A stretch of 64,000 nt of DNA from Euzebya pacifica (GTDB lineage Bacteria; Actinomycetota; Nitriliruptoria; Euzebyales; Euzebyaceae), in the NCBI RefSeq assembly GCF_003344865.1, contig NZ_CP031165.1, positions 2,795,910-2,859,909 on the forward strand, written 5' to 3'. This document shows, piece by piece, positions 24,893-33,634 of this stretch. The notes below the pieces were generated by a model. It was not told where the DNA came from and made no database searches. It saw only the letters and a list, made by a program, of their open reading frames with translations. The translations under genes and the position numbers were made by a program. Within the stretch, counting starts at the first letter, position 1, and each line of letters opens with the position of its first letter.

Positions 24893-27172
24893 ATGTCAGA
24901 CGACACGTCCCTGCCGCCCGCCCCACCGCCGCCCGAGGAACCCCCGGAGGAGGAGTGGGAGGACTCGTGGAGTCCGGACGTCGAGGACGCGCAGCCGTCT
25001 GCCACGTCACCCGCGCCGGTGGTCCCCGACGGCCCACGTCGGGCGACGGGTGATGTCGACGCCGAGGCCGTGGGTGCCCAGGCGCAGGACCTCATCCAGC
25101 AGCTTGCCGGGCCCGAGGCGACGGTCCGGCCGGACCAGCTGACCGCGATCATCGCCCTGCTGGAGGGGCGTCGCGCGCTCGTCGTCCAGCGCACCGGGTG
25201 GGGCAAGACGGCCGTGTACCTGCTGGCCACCGCCCTGGCGCGACGACGGGGCGACGGTCCCACGCTGCTGGTCTCCCCGCTGCTTGCCCTCATGCGCGAC
25301 CAACTCCTGGCCGCCGAACGGGTCGGGGTGCGGGCGGCCACGATCAACAGCGCCAACATCGACAAGTGGGGCGAGGTCGAACGGGCGGTGACCTCCGACG
25401 AGGTGGACCTGCTGCTCATCAGCCCCGAACGCCTCAACCACCCGGGGTTCCGTGAACGGGTCTGGCCCTTCCTCGCCGCACGCGTGGGCATGGTCGTGGT
25501 CGACGAGGCCCACTGCATCTCCGACTGGGGCCACGACTTCCGTCCCGACTACCGACGGATCAAGGACGTGCTGGCCGACCTCGGCGACGCCGGCGTGCTG
25601 GCGACCACGGCGACCGCCAACGATCGGGTCGTCGATGACGTCACCGCCCAGCTGGGGGAGGGGACCGTCATCCTCCGCGGTGGCCTCGACCGATCCTCGT
25701 TGCACCTCGCCGTCCACGACCTCGACGACGACGAACGGCTGGCGTGGATGGCCGGCTGGATCCCCACCGTCGAGGGGTCGGGCATCGTCTACTGCCTGAC
25801 CGTCGCCGACACCGAGCTGGTCGCGGAGTTCCTGCGCGCCGAGGGCATCGACGCCGTCGCCTACTCCTCGTCGCTGGACAACGACGCCCGCGAGCAGCTC
25901 GAGGCCGACCTGAAGGCCGACCGGGTCAAGGCGGTCGTGGCCACCTCCGCGCTGGGCATGGGCTTCGACAAGGCCGACCTGACCTTCGTGGTCCACCACG
26001 GCCTGCCGTCCTCGCCGGTCGCCTACTACCAGGCGATCGGTCGTGCGGGGCGAGGCGTGGATCGTGCCGACGTGGTGGCGCTGCCCGGGCACGACGACGA
26101 TGCCGTGTGGGCCTACTTCGCGTCCGCATCGATGCCGCGCCAGAAGCTGGTCGACCAGATCCTCGAGACGTTGTCGGTCGGATCGTCGACCTCCGTCGCC
26201 GCGCTGGAGACCTCGGTCAACGCCGGTCGGGGGCGGCTGGACGCGGCCCTGCGGATCCTCGACGTCGACGGCGCGGTCGAACGGGTCAAGGGTGGCTGGA
26301 CCGCGACAGGGAAGGGTTGGCGGCCCGACGAGGAACGCATCGACCGCGTCGGCCGTGCGCGGGACCACGAGGCCGACGCCATGCGGACCTACGCCGGCCT
26401 GGCGGCGAAGGGCGAGTGCCTGATGCGGTTGCTGCTGGACCACCTGGATGATCCGTCGGTCAGCGACGACGCCTCGTGGCGGTGCGGCCGCTGCCAGGGG
26501 TGTGACCCGTCGCTGGCCTCGGCCACCTTCGCCGCCGATCCCGACACCGTGGCACGTGCGTTGGCGTTCCTCCGCAGCCGCGACGTGATCGTCGAACCGC
26601 GTCGCATGTGGCCCACCGGGCTGTCGGACCGCAAGGGACGGATCAAGGGCCTCCAGGCGGAGGAGGGCCGGGCGCTCGCCCGTGGCTCCGACCCGGGTTG
26701 GCGCGACGTCGTCGAGGTCCTGCTGCGCCGCGGCGCCGATCCGTCCGATCCGGCGGTCGAGCAGGCGCTGGAGGAAGCCGTCGCCGGCCTCTTCGCCGTG
26801 CTCAAGCGGTGGCGCTGGTCGGTCCGCCCGACCTGGGTCGCGTGGGTGCCGTCGCGGTCGCGACCGTGGCTGCCCGAGACCCTGGCCGAACGGATCGCCA
26901 CGGCCGGCCGCATGGAGCTGGTCGATGCCGTCCGCCGGACCGGTGTCGACACGCCGCCGCAGGAGCGCATGGGCAACTCCGCCCATGCGGCCACCAACGC
27001 CATCGCCGGCCTGACCGTGGACGCATCGGCGGTTCGAGGCGCACCGGCAGGCCCGTGCCTCCTGGTCGATGACCTGCGGACCAGCGGGTGGACGCTCACC
27101 GTCGTCACCGACCTCCTGGGACAGGCCGGCGCCCAGACCGTCCTGCCCCTGGTCCTCAAGCGGGCCTACTGA
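24893..27172 (+). CDS. RecQ-like ATP-dependent DNA helicase with C-terminal phosphoribosyltransferase-like segment
   Basis: 759 residues; the ATG at 24893 has an AGGGTGG Shine-Dalgarno. After an acidic, proline-rich 50-residue N-terminus comes a superfamily 2 core: Walker A QRTGWGKT (99-106), SPLLALMRDQ, DEAHCISDWGHDFRPDY, ATTATAND, SALGMGFDKAD and YYQAIGRAGRG. A zinc-binding Cys cluster (WRCGRCQGC) and a winged-helix region follow. Near the end, CLLVDDLRTSGWTL resembles the PRPP-binding motif of ComF-like phosphoribosyltransferases. It probably acts in recombination or repair. It ends in a hairpin shared with the convergent gene. Confidence 0.87.
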   Translation: MSDDTSLPPAPPPPEEPPEEEWEDSWSPDVEDAQPSATSPAPVVPDGPRRATGDVDAEAVGAQAQDLIQQLAGPEATVRPDQLTAIIALLEGRRALVVQRTGWGKTAVYLLATALARRRGDGPTLLVSPLLALMRDQLLAAERVGVRAATINSANIDKWGEVERAVTSDEVDLLLISPERLNHPGFRERVWPFLAARVGMVVVDEAHCISDWGHDFRPDYRRIKDVLADLGDAGVLATTATANDRVVDDVTAQLGEGTVILRGGLDRSSLHLAVHDLDDDERLAWMAGWIPTVEGSGIVYCLTVADTELVAEFLRAEGIDAVAYSSSLDNDAREQLEADLKADRVKAVVATSALGMGFDKADLTFVVHHGLPSSPVAYYQAIGRAGRGVDRADVVALPGHDDDAVWAYFASASMPRQKLVDQILETLSVGSSTSVAALETSVNAGRGRLDAALRILDVDGAVERVKGGWTATGKGWRPDEERIDRVGRARDHEADAMRTYAGLAAKGECLMRLLLDHLDDPSVSDDASWRCGRCQGCDPSLASATFAADPDTVARALAFLRSRDVIVEPRRMWPTGLSDRKGRIKGLQAEEGRALARGSDPGWRDVVEVLLRRGADPSDPAVEQALEEAVAGLFAVLKRWRWSVRPTWVAWVPSRSRPWLPETLAERIATAGRMELVDAVRRTGVDTPPQERMGNSAHAATNAIAGLTVDASAVRGAPAGPCLLVDDLRTSGWTLTVVTDLLGQAGAQTVLPLVLKRAY

Positions 27173-27185
27173 TCCACGGGATCAG
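27169..27185. terminator. Short hairpin at convergent gene ends
   Basis: CTGATCC / GGATCAG perfect 7-bp stem with a 3-base loop, overlapping the helicase stop codon and facing the end of the DUF937 gene. Confidence 0.45.
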
Positions 27186-27187
27186 CG

Positions 27188-27916
27188 CTAGCGGCGGCCC
27201 AGGATCGAGCCGAGGATGTCGTCCAGGGGGCTGGACGTCTTCTGCTTGTCACGGATCCCGTCGAGCACGTTGTCGAGCACGCCGCCCCCCTGTGCGTCGT
27301 CGTCCTTCCCACCGCCGAGGACCGAGCCGAGGATGTCGCCGATCCCGCCGCCGTCCCCACGGTCCTGCGCCGGGGCGTCGTCGCCGCCGAGCACCGACCC
27401 GAGGATGTCGCCGAGGCCACCGCCACCGCCGGTCGCCTGACCGGCCGCGCCGCCCCCGAGCACCGAGCCGAGCAGGTCGCCGAGGCCCCCGCCACCACCC
27501 GCGCCACCGCCCGTCATCTTCTTCTTCATGTACGCCATGACGAGCGGCGCGAGCATGGGCATCAGCTTGCCGACGAGGTCGCCCGACCCGCCGCCGAGGA
27601 AGCCCTGGAGCTCCTGCTCGACGCCGCCACGACGCTCACCGAAGACGTGGCCGACGATGCGGTCGCCCTCGTCGGGGTCGACCCGACCGATCGGGTCGTT
27701 GCTGTCGAGCAGGTCACCGTCGTGGTCCTCACGTACCGCCGCAGCCAGGCCGAGGGCACGCGAGGGGTCACTGGCCTGGGCGGTCAGCCCGGCGAGCAAC
27801 GTCGGCAGCGCCGCCTCGGTGGCCTGACGAGCGGTGTCCTCGTCGGTGCCCAGGCGCGCGGCGATGTCGGACATCGACACGCTGGACAGGATCTCTTCGG
27901 TCATCGTGCGGGACAT
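27188..27916 (-). CDS. DUF937-family protein with Gly-rich LGSVLGG repeats
   Basis: 242 residues; a GGAGA Shine-Dalgarno precedes the ATG. Residues 1-110 match DUF937: an N-terminal helical region with ARLGTDEDTARQATEAALP, then HVFGERRGGVEQELQ. From about residue 130 the chain consists of near-identical units of the form GGG(L/I)GD(L/I)LGSVLGG, three full copies plus a degenerate LDDILGSILGRR end. The repeats are probably amphipathic and self-associating. Function is unknown. No signal peptide is seen, so cytosolic. Confidence 0.75.
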   Translation of the reverse strand: MSRTMTEEILSSVSMSDIAARLGTDEDTARQATEAALPTLLAGLTAQASDPSRALGLAAAVREDHDGDLLDSNDPIGRVDPDEGDRIVGHVFGERRGGVEQELQGFLGGGSGDLVGKLMPMLAPLVMAYMKKKMTGGGAGGGGGLGDLLGSVLGGGAAGQATGGGGGLGDILGSVLGGDDAPAQDRGDGGGIGDILGSVLGGGKDDDAQGGGVLDNVLDGIRDKQKTSSPLDDILGSILGRR

Positions 27917-28067
27917 GGATTCTCCGGGGGCTGATCGTCGGGGTCAGGTCGGTGCTGCGCAGAGCCTACGAGGCCACCTCGGTCCACGAGGACCTACCCG
28001 CAGTGGGCGTCCGCTAGGGTCGAGGGATCCCAGCACCGTCACCTCTGGAGCACGAGGAGCGCGCCGC

Positions 28068-28868
28068 ATGAAGGTCAACGGGAAGATCATCGCCGTGACC
28101 GGTGGAGGTGACGGCATCGGACGGCAGGTGGTGCTCGAGCTGCTGCGTCGCGGGGCGAGGGTCGTGGCGGTCGACATCCGCCAGGACGCGCTGGATGCCA
28201 CGGTGGACCTGGCAGGGGCAGGGGACCGGCTGACGACGGCCGTGGTCGACGTCACCGACCGGGACGCGGTGGCCGCGCTGCCGGGTCGAATCGAGGACGA
28301 TCACGGCGCGGTCGACGGCGTGATCAACGTCGCCGGCATCATCCAGCCGTTCGTTCGCCTCGCCGATCTGGACTGGGAGGCGATCCAACGGGTCGTCGAC
28401 GTCAACCTCTGGGGCACCCTCCACGTCGTCAAGGCGTTCCTGCCACACCTCCAGAAGCGACCGGCGGCGCACGTCGTGACGGTCTCGTCGATGGGGGGTT
28501 TCCTGCCCGTGCCCGGCCAGGCGGTCTACGGGGCCACGAAGGCCGCCGTACGCCTGATGACCGAGGCGCTGTACGCCGAGACGATGGGGACGCCCGTCGA
28601 GGTCTCGGTGGTGTTCCCCGGTGCCGTGTCGACCGACATCACCAGCAACTCCGGTGTCGACGTCCCCGGTGGTGCGACCGGGGGCAGCTCGCGCATGCCG
28701 ACGACGTCACCCGAGGATGCGGCCTCGACCATCCTCGACGGCATGGAGGAGGGCGACCTCCACATCTACGTGGGCAAGGACGCCAAGCTGATGGGCGTTG
28801 CCAACCGCGTGGCCCCGCGCCGGTCGATCCACCTCATCCAGCGCCAGATGCGCAAGTTGCTGGGCTGA
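28068..28868 (+). CDS. Short-chain dehydrogenase/reductase
   Basis: 266 residues; GAGGAG lies 8 bases before the ATG. The cofactor motif is TGGGDGIG, with Asp after VVAVD favouring NAD(H). The catalytic set is Asn in NVNLWG, Ser in VTVSSMGG and the YGATK motif (Tyr and Lys). The C-terminal 40 residues are basic (VAPRRSIHLIQRQMRKLL), perhaps membrane-associating. Substrate unknown. A TAGGGT sequence at 28014 may be its -10 box. Confidence 0.9.
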   Translation: MKVNGKIIAVTGGGDGIGRQVVLELLRRGARVVAVDIRQDALDATVDLAGAGDRLTTAVVDVTDRDAVAALPGRIEDDHGAVDGVINVAGIIQPFVRLADLDWEAIQRVVDVNLWGTLHVVKAFLPHLQKRPAAHVVTVSSMGGFLPVPGQAVYGATKAAVRLMTEALYAETMGTPVEVSVVFPGAVSTDITSNSGVDVPGGATGGSSRMPTTSPEDAASTILDGMEEGDLHIYVGKDAKLMGVANRVAPRRSIHLIQRQMRKLLG

Positions 28869-28973
28869 GCACCCACGGGCGGTTGGCCACGATCGTGCCG
28901 CTGACCACCCATGGGTGGGTTGGGCCCCGATCGCGCCGCTGACCACCGTCCGGGACGGACGGCCCGCTCCGCC

Positions 28974-29157
28974 TCACCAGCCGCGGTCGCGCCACTCCTG
29001 GAGGTGGGGGCGTTCTGCGCCGAGGGTCGTGTCGTCGCCGTGGCCGGGGTGGACCCGGACCTCGTCGTTGAGGACGAACAGCTTGTCCTCCAGCGAGTCC
29101 ATGATCTGGCCGAACGCGTCGGCGTTGCCGAACGTGTTGCCAGGGCCCCCCGGGAAT
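28974..29157 (-). pseudogene. Truncated MBL-fold metallo-hydrolase, 3' end only
   Basis: Reading the reverse strand, the frame FPGGPGNTFGNADAF then VHPGHGDDTTLGAE and LQEWRDRGW ends at a stop at 28974. This is the C-terminal part of a YcbL/glyoxalase II-like metallo-beta-lactamase-fold hydrolase. FPGGPG and HPGHGDDT are conserved family motifs, the latter carrying a zinc-ligand His. Upstream of the FPGGPG codons the homology stops and the DNA becomes the integrase-side sequence, so the metal-binding N-terminal two-thirds are missing. I read this as an attachment-site insertion. Confidence 0.75.
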
Positions 29158-29200
29158 ACGGGGGGAAATTCCCTCCCCAGAAATGCTATCTTGAGACCAT
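29141..29200. other. Probable left attachment site and integrase promoter
   Basis: The junction between the truncated hydrolase and the integrase side. The crossover probably lies in or next to GGGCCCCCCGGGAATA (29143-29158), where hydrolase codon homology ends. Next to it is an imperfect palindrome, GGGGGGAAATTCCCTCCCC. Inside the element TGCTATCTT forms an extended -10 box (29184-29192) that would start transcription close to 29199, just ahead of the integrase. The exact core cannot be defined without the right-hand junction. Confidence 0.5.
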
Positions 29201-30238
29201 GAGAGCAGGTTGGATGCGGTCATGAAGGCGGGTCTGTACGCCCGTATCTCCCAGGACGAGCACGGCACCGAGAAGGGCGTGCAGCGTCAGCTCGAAGACG
29301 CCCGTGCCGTCGCTGAAGCGCGTGGCTGGGAGGTGGTGGGGGAGTGGGCGGACAACGACGTCAGCGCCTACTCCGGAGCGACACGGCCTGGTTACCAGGC
29401 ACTCATGGAGTCGGCCGCCGCGGGAGAGTTCGACCGGATCGTGGTCTACATGACCTCCCGGCTGTGGCGGTCGCGACGGGAGCGAGCCGAGGCGATGGAC
29501 CTGCTCGCGGACCGGCGGATCTCCGTGGCGGCCGTGTCGGGTCCCGAGCTCGAGCTGGCCAGCGCCTCGGGCCGGATGGTCGCGGGCATCCTGGGGGAGT
29601 TCGACACCGCTGAGTCGGCGATCAAGGGTGAGCGTGTGGCGCGTGCCGCGTTACAGCGTGCGCAGGAGGGTCGTGCGTCAGGGCCGGTCCTGTACGGCTG
29701 GCGTCGCGAGCCCGTGCTCGACGATGAAGGACGGCAGGTGTCGTTCCGCGATGTCGAGGATGAGGACCAGGCCGATATCGTCCGCGAGTTGGTGGACCGC
29801 ATCATCGCCGGTGAGTCGATGAAGGGGATCGGGGAGGACTTCAACCGCCGAGGCGTCCCCGTGCCATCGGGGCGGGCCGGGGTGAAGTGGCGAGCGGGGA
29901 CGGTGCGCAAGCTCGCCCTCCGACCCGCCAACATCGCCAAGCGGGTCCACCATGGGCTCAAGCGGGATCGGCTGGGCCGTCGGGCGCCCCGCCACAGCGG
30001 CCCGTGCGTCGATGCGTGCATCATCGGCGATGCAGCTTGGCCGCCGATCATCGAGGAGGAGCGCCACCGCGAGGTCGTCGCCCTGCTGACCAACAACTCG
30101 CGCCGCACCACCATCGCCACCAACAACCGGGTGCACCTGCTGACCTACGGTATCGGGCGGTGTGGCGTCTGCGGGGCGGATCTGCGGGTCAAGTCGTGGC
30201 GCTACCACCGCAAGCGGACCGGCCAGACAGTGCAGCGG

Positions 30239-30246
30239 ACGCTCTA
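30239..30246. repeat. Left copy of the 8-bp IS target-site duplication
   Basis: ACGCTCTA occurs here and again at 31646-31653, flanking the IS256-family element directly. An intact duplication implies a simple, recent transposition. Confidence 0.85.
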
Positions 30247-31645
30247 GGCTGAGTCCCGTGGGGTGGTGGAAGTAGAAGGTCACCGTTCGTGAAGTTGTTG
30301 GCAGGCTATGCCGCGGTGGTGGTGGCTGTCACCTCGATGGTGGTGTCGGCGGCGATGGTCTTCATGGATTCCTCGGAGAAGTAGCTGCGTTCGGCGACTT
30401 GCCATTCGTCGTGCTGCTCGAGCAGGACGGCGCCGACGAGGCGGATGATGGAGTTGTCGTCGGGGAAGATGCCCACCACGTTGGACCGGCGCTTGATCTC
30501 CTTGTTGACCCGTTCCAACGGGTTGGTTGACCACACCCTGCGCCAGTGGGTCCTGGGGAACGCCGCGAACGCGGTGAGATCGGGTTCGGCGTCAAGCAGC
30601 ATCTGGGCCGCGGCGGGGAACCGGTCGGTGAGCATGTCGGCGACGGCGCGGAGCTGGGCGGTGACGGCGGCCTGGTCGGGCTGGGCGTAGATGGTGCGGA
30701 TCATGGCGGTGACCATCTCGCCGTGGGCCTTGCCGACCCGGGCCAGGACGTTGCGGTTGAAGTGGACCCGACAACGCTGCCACGCCGCGCCCTGCAGGTG
30801 CCGGCGGATGGCGGCCTTCAACCCTTCGTGGGCGTCGGAGATGACCAGCTGCACACCACCGAGTCCGCGGGTCTTCAAGCTCTTGAGGAAGGCACCCCAG
30901 AACGCTTCGTCCTCGCTGTCGCCCACGTCCAGCCCGAGGACTTCGCGGGTGCCGTCAGCGGCGACGCCGAACGCCACGACGATGGCGCGCGACACGACGT
31001 GGCGGCCGACGCGGCCCTTGACGTAGGTGGCGTCGCAGAACACGTAGGGGAAGTCGGTGTGGGCCAGGGTGCGGGCTCGGAACGCCTCGACGTGCCCGTC
31101 GATCTCCTTGCAGATCCGCGACACCGTCGATTTCGACACGCCCGAGTCCACGCCGAGTGCCTTGACGAGGTCGTCGACCTTGCGGGTGGAGGTGCCCTTG
31201 ACGTAGGCGGTCATGATCACCGCCCACAGGGCCTGGTCCACCCGGCGGCGCGGCTCCAGCAGCGACGGGTAGAAGTTGCCGGCCCGAACCTTGGGGATCG
31301 CCAGCTCCACATCACCAGCCGGTGTTGACAGGGTCCGGGGTGGCCGGTGGCCGTTGCGCTGCCCCGTCCGGTCATCGGTGCGCTCGTGCAGCGCCGCCCC
31401 GATTGAGGCGGTCAGCTCTTCCTCGATCAGTGTCTGCAACGCGTTCTGGAGCAGATCACGAAACAGGCTGCGGTGCTCCTCGGTCAGCAGGTTCGTCGCA
31501 GCGTCGGTCAGCAGGTCATTATCAATGTCGGCCATCGTGTGGCCCCTTTCGAGAGATCCGTGGAAAGACCTCACGAACAGTCACACGGTGGCCAACACCG
31601 TCTGGGGAACCAACTCCGACTTACACCTGTTGCCGGGACTCAAAC
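30247..31645 (-). mobile_element. IS256-family insertion sequence, 1399 bp
   Basis: Bounded by ACGCTCTA on both sides. The ends are imperfect inverted repeats: the left begins GGCTGAGTCCCG and the right, read inward, begins GTTTGAGTCCCG (10 of 12 identical). A second inner match is TTCGTGAAGT versus TTCGTGAGGT. It carries one reverse-strand transposase gene and no passenger. Because element plus duplication is a multiple of three, it adds a premature stop but does not shift the flanking frame. Confidence 0.88.
30306..31535 (-). CDS. IS256/mutator-family transposase
   Basis: 409 residues; the ATG at 31535 has AAAGGGG 8 bases upstream. The DDE-type catalytic residues are Asp in YVFCDATYVKGR, Asp in LVISDAHEGLKAAI and Glu in NPLERVNKEIKRRSNVVGIF, the last being a hallmark of the mutator class. 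Length and order are normal, so the enzyme is probably active. An N-terminal DNA-binding region with ALHERTDDRTGQRNGHRPR-type sequence is also present. Confidence 0.95.
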   Translation of the reverse strand: MADIDNDLLTDAATNLLTEEHRSLFRDLLQNALQTLIEEELTASIGAALHERTDDRTGQRNGHRPPRTLSTPAGDVELAIPKVRAGNFYPSLLEPRRRVDQALWAVIMTAYVKGTSTRKVDDLVKALGVDSGVSKSTVSRICKEIDGHVEAFRARTLAHTDFPYVFCDATYVKGRVGRHVVSRAIVVAFGVAADGTREVLGLDVGDSEDEAFWGAFLKSLKTRGLGGVQLVISDAHEGLKAAIRRHLQGAAWQRCRVHFNRNVLARVGKAHGEMVTAMIRTIYAQPDQAAVTAQLRAVADMLTDRFPAAAQMLLDAEPDLTAFAAFPRTHWRRVWSTNPLERVNKEIKRRSNVVGIFPDDNSIIRLVGAVLLEQHDEWQVAERSYFSEESMKTIAADTTIEVTATTTAA

Positions 31646-31653
31646 ACGCTCTA
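31646..31653. repeat. Right copy of the 8-bp IS target-site duplication
   Basis: ACGCTCTA, identical to 30239-30246. In the uninterrupted integrase it encodes the Thr-Leu-Tyr just before the second zinc-ribbon Cys pair. Confidence 0.85.
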
Positions 31654-32193
31654 CACCTGCGAGGCCAAGGGCTGCACCAGCCGCGACGAGCCATCGGTCG
31701 ACGATCTGGTCGGACAAGTCGTCGTCGCTCGTCTGAGCGCACCGGATGCGGCGTTGCCCGACCTCACAGCCACACGGGGGCGGACGGGGGCTGAGGACCA
31801 GCAGAGGATCGCCGAGGAACTCCGGCAGCGGCTCAATGAGGCTGCCGCGGACTACGCCGACGGGCTCATCGACCGTTTGCAGCTGCGCGAGATCTCCGGT
31901 CGTCTCCGGCCGCAGATGGAGATCGCCGAGCGGAAGGCGACCCGCACCTGCGCGACACCCGATCCGAAGCCGCTGCGCGACCTGCTGACGAATGCCAGCA
32001 TCCAGACGGCTTGGGCACAGCTTGACGTGCGCGGGCGGCGGCGGGTGCTCGAGGTCCTAAACCTCTCGGTGTCGCTCCTGCCGACCCGGCAGGGCCCCGG
32101 CTTCGAGCCGACCGACGTCGTGATCGAGTGGGCTCCCTCCAGCCACGACTAGGGCTGAGTTTCTCAGGGGAGCACCCCGGGTACGGACCGAGC

Positions 32194-32898
32194 GTGATCG
32201 ACGTCCTCCTCCTGGCGCTGTTGCCGGCCGCCGGCAACATCACGGGTGGCCTCGTCGCCGAGGTCACCCCCCCGTCGGACCGTTGGCGCAACCGGGCCTT
32301 GCACGCCGCGGCCGGTGTGGTCTTCGCCGTCGTGGCCGTGGAAATCATGCCGAGAGCCGTCGATGTCGTGGCCGGCTGGCTGCTCGCCCTCGCGTTCCTT
32401 GGCGGTGGCGGCCTCTACCTGCTGGCGCAGCGACTCATCCAGGCCCGCGCAAAGGGCTCCGGGCGGATGTGGATGATCTACCTGGCCATCGCGTCCGATC
32501 TGTTCAGCGACGGGCTGCTCATCGGAGCTGGTGCGTCGTTGGGCGGCGGGCTCGGGTTGGTGCTCGCAGTCGGTCAGGTGCTGGCCGACGTGCCCGAGGG
32601 AGCGGCGTCGACGATGACCTTCCGGGGCAACGATGTCCCACGATCCCGACGCCTGTTGCTGTCGGTCGCAACGGTTGTGCCGGTGTTGGTCGGGGCGGCG
32701 CTGTCGTTCCTGCTGCTTCGTGGACGTCCGGAGCGGTGGCAGCTGACTGCGCTGGTCGGCACCGCAGGCATCTTCGCGGTGGCGGCGTTCGAGGACATGA
32801 TCGCCGAGGCGCACGAGACCGAGGACACCGACGCGTCGACAGCCGCGTTGCTGATCGGCTTCGCGCTGTTCACCTTCGTCTCGACCACCCTCGGCTGA
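32194..32898 (+). CDS. ZIP-like metal transporter with altered metal-site motifs
   Basis: 234 residues from a GTG start, about seven to eight membrane spans, with the size and helix layout of a bacterial ZIP protein. The two signature helices are recognisable but changed. Where ZIPs have H-x-x-x-D/E-G, this has DLFSDGLLIG. Where they have H-E-x-P-E-G, this has ADVPEGAAS. The His ligands of the transport site are therefore absent, though acidic residues remain, and EDMIAEAHETEDT near the end is another potential site. It may move a different ion or be a ZIP-fold paralogue. It sits 41 bases after the integrase. Confidence 0.7.
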   Translation: MIDVLLLALLPAAGNITGGLVAEVTPPSDRWRNRALHAAAGVVFAVVAVEIMPRAVDVVAGWLLALAFLGGGGLYLLAQRLIQARAKGSGRMWMIYLAIASDLFSDGLLIGAGASLGGGLGLVLAVGQVLADVPEGAASTMTFRGNDVPRSRRLLLSVATVVPVLVGAALSFLLLRGRPERWQLTALVGTAGIFAVAAFEDMIAEAHETEDTDASTAALLIGFALFTFVSTTLG

Positions 32899-32918
32899 TG
32901 ACGCAGACCTCCTCCGCG

Positions 32919-33581
32919 TCAGGGGGCGGTGCCGGTCGATCGGTAGACAGCCCCACCGAGGACGTCGGTGTAGTCGGCCTCCACGGTGTGGGTATCCACA
33001 GCCTCCCAGGGGCGGTGGCTCCGGTAGGCATCGGTGACACCGAACGGTCGGTTGAGCCAGCTCCCGATTCGGACCAGCCACTCCGGCCAGCCCTCGGGGT
33101 CCCGCAACCCGGTGATGGCGAGTCGACCACCCGTGGGGAGCTCCTCGATCAGCCGTTCGATGACCGTGTCGTAGTGGGGCAGCATCTCCATGGCGAACGC
33201 CGACAGGGCAGCGGTCGTCCCATCCGGCAGGGTGAAGTCGGCGATGTCAGCCTGAATGAACTCGACGTTCGTCAAACTCTCTCGAGCACATCGGGCACGC
33301 GCACGGCCCAGCATCCTCGAGGAGATGTCAACGGCCACGACCCTGCCCGAGCTGCCGACTGCTGCGGCGAGGGCAGGCAGCGCATGGCCCGTGCCGGTCC
33401 CCAGGTCCACCACCGTGTCGCCCGGTGCCAGCCGCAGCAGCGGGATGGCCCCATCGACCAACCGATAACCGCCGACAACCCGGTAGGGAGCGACGACGAG
33501 GTCGTACACGGCCGCCAGTCGGTCGTACAACCGTCGGACTGCGTCCGCGCTCAGGACGCCGTCATCGTGACCGATGGACAT
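32919..33581 (-). CDS. Class I SAM-dependent methyltransferase
   Basis: 220 residues from the ATG at 33581; an upstream ATG at 33599 is possible. Motif I is VVDLGTGTGHALPAL, the acidic SAM-ribose residue is in VVAVDISSRML, and FIQADIADF supplies motif II. The arrangement resembles UbiE/Methyltransf_11 enzymes acting on small molecules or lipids. The substrate is not evident. It converges with the ZIP-like gene. Confidence 0.85.
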   Translation of the reverse strand: MSIGHDDGVLSADAVRRLYDRLAAVYDLVVAPYRVVGGYRLVDGAIPLLRLAPGDTVVDLGTGTGHALPALAAAVGSSGRVVAVDISSRMLGRARARCARESLTNVEFIQADIADFTLPDGTTAALSAFAMEMLPHYDTVIERLIEELPTGGRLAITGLRDPEGWPEWLVRIGSWLNRPFGVTDAYRSHRPWEAVDTHTVEADYTDVLGGAVYRSTGTAP

Positions 33582-33634
33582 GGCTTCGCTCCTCAACATG
33601 GTCGACGTGCCGCCGTACAGGACAGCAGTCGATT

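Larger units (their letters stand above)
29222..32152 (+). pseudogene. Large serine recombinase (integrase), interrupted by an IS256-family element
   Basis: Catalytic N-terminal domain with the nucleophile Ser10 in YARISQDE and the R-x-x-R region (TSRLWRSRRERAEAM); then a recombinase domain (VPVPSGRAGVKWRAGTVRKL). A zinc ribbon CGVCGADL is split by the IS and continues after it with LYTCEAKGC. The coiled-coil C-terminal part runs to 32152. Removing 30247-31645 and one copy of the 8-bp duplication rejoins the frame exactly (1407 bases, divisible by three) as a 507-residue protein. As it stands, a stop codon arises at the IS edge, leaving 341 residues without the ribbon and coiled coil needed for att-site binding and synapsis. 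The ATG at 29222 is preferred over a TTG 12 bases upstream. Confidence 0.85.

Noticed and set aside
28869-28973. Near-duplicate GCCGCTGACCACC segments considered as a CRISPR or att repeat
   Set aside because: Only two copies, short and part of small hairpins after the SDR gene; more likely terminator-like structure.
29199-29224. ATG at 29199 as the integrase start
   Set aside because: It opens a different frame that stops at 29223-29225. The integrase N-terminus KAGLYARIS requires the ATG at 29222.
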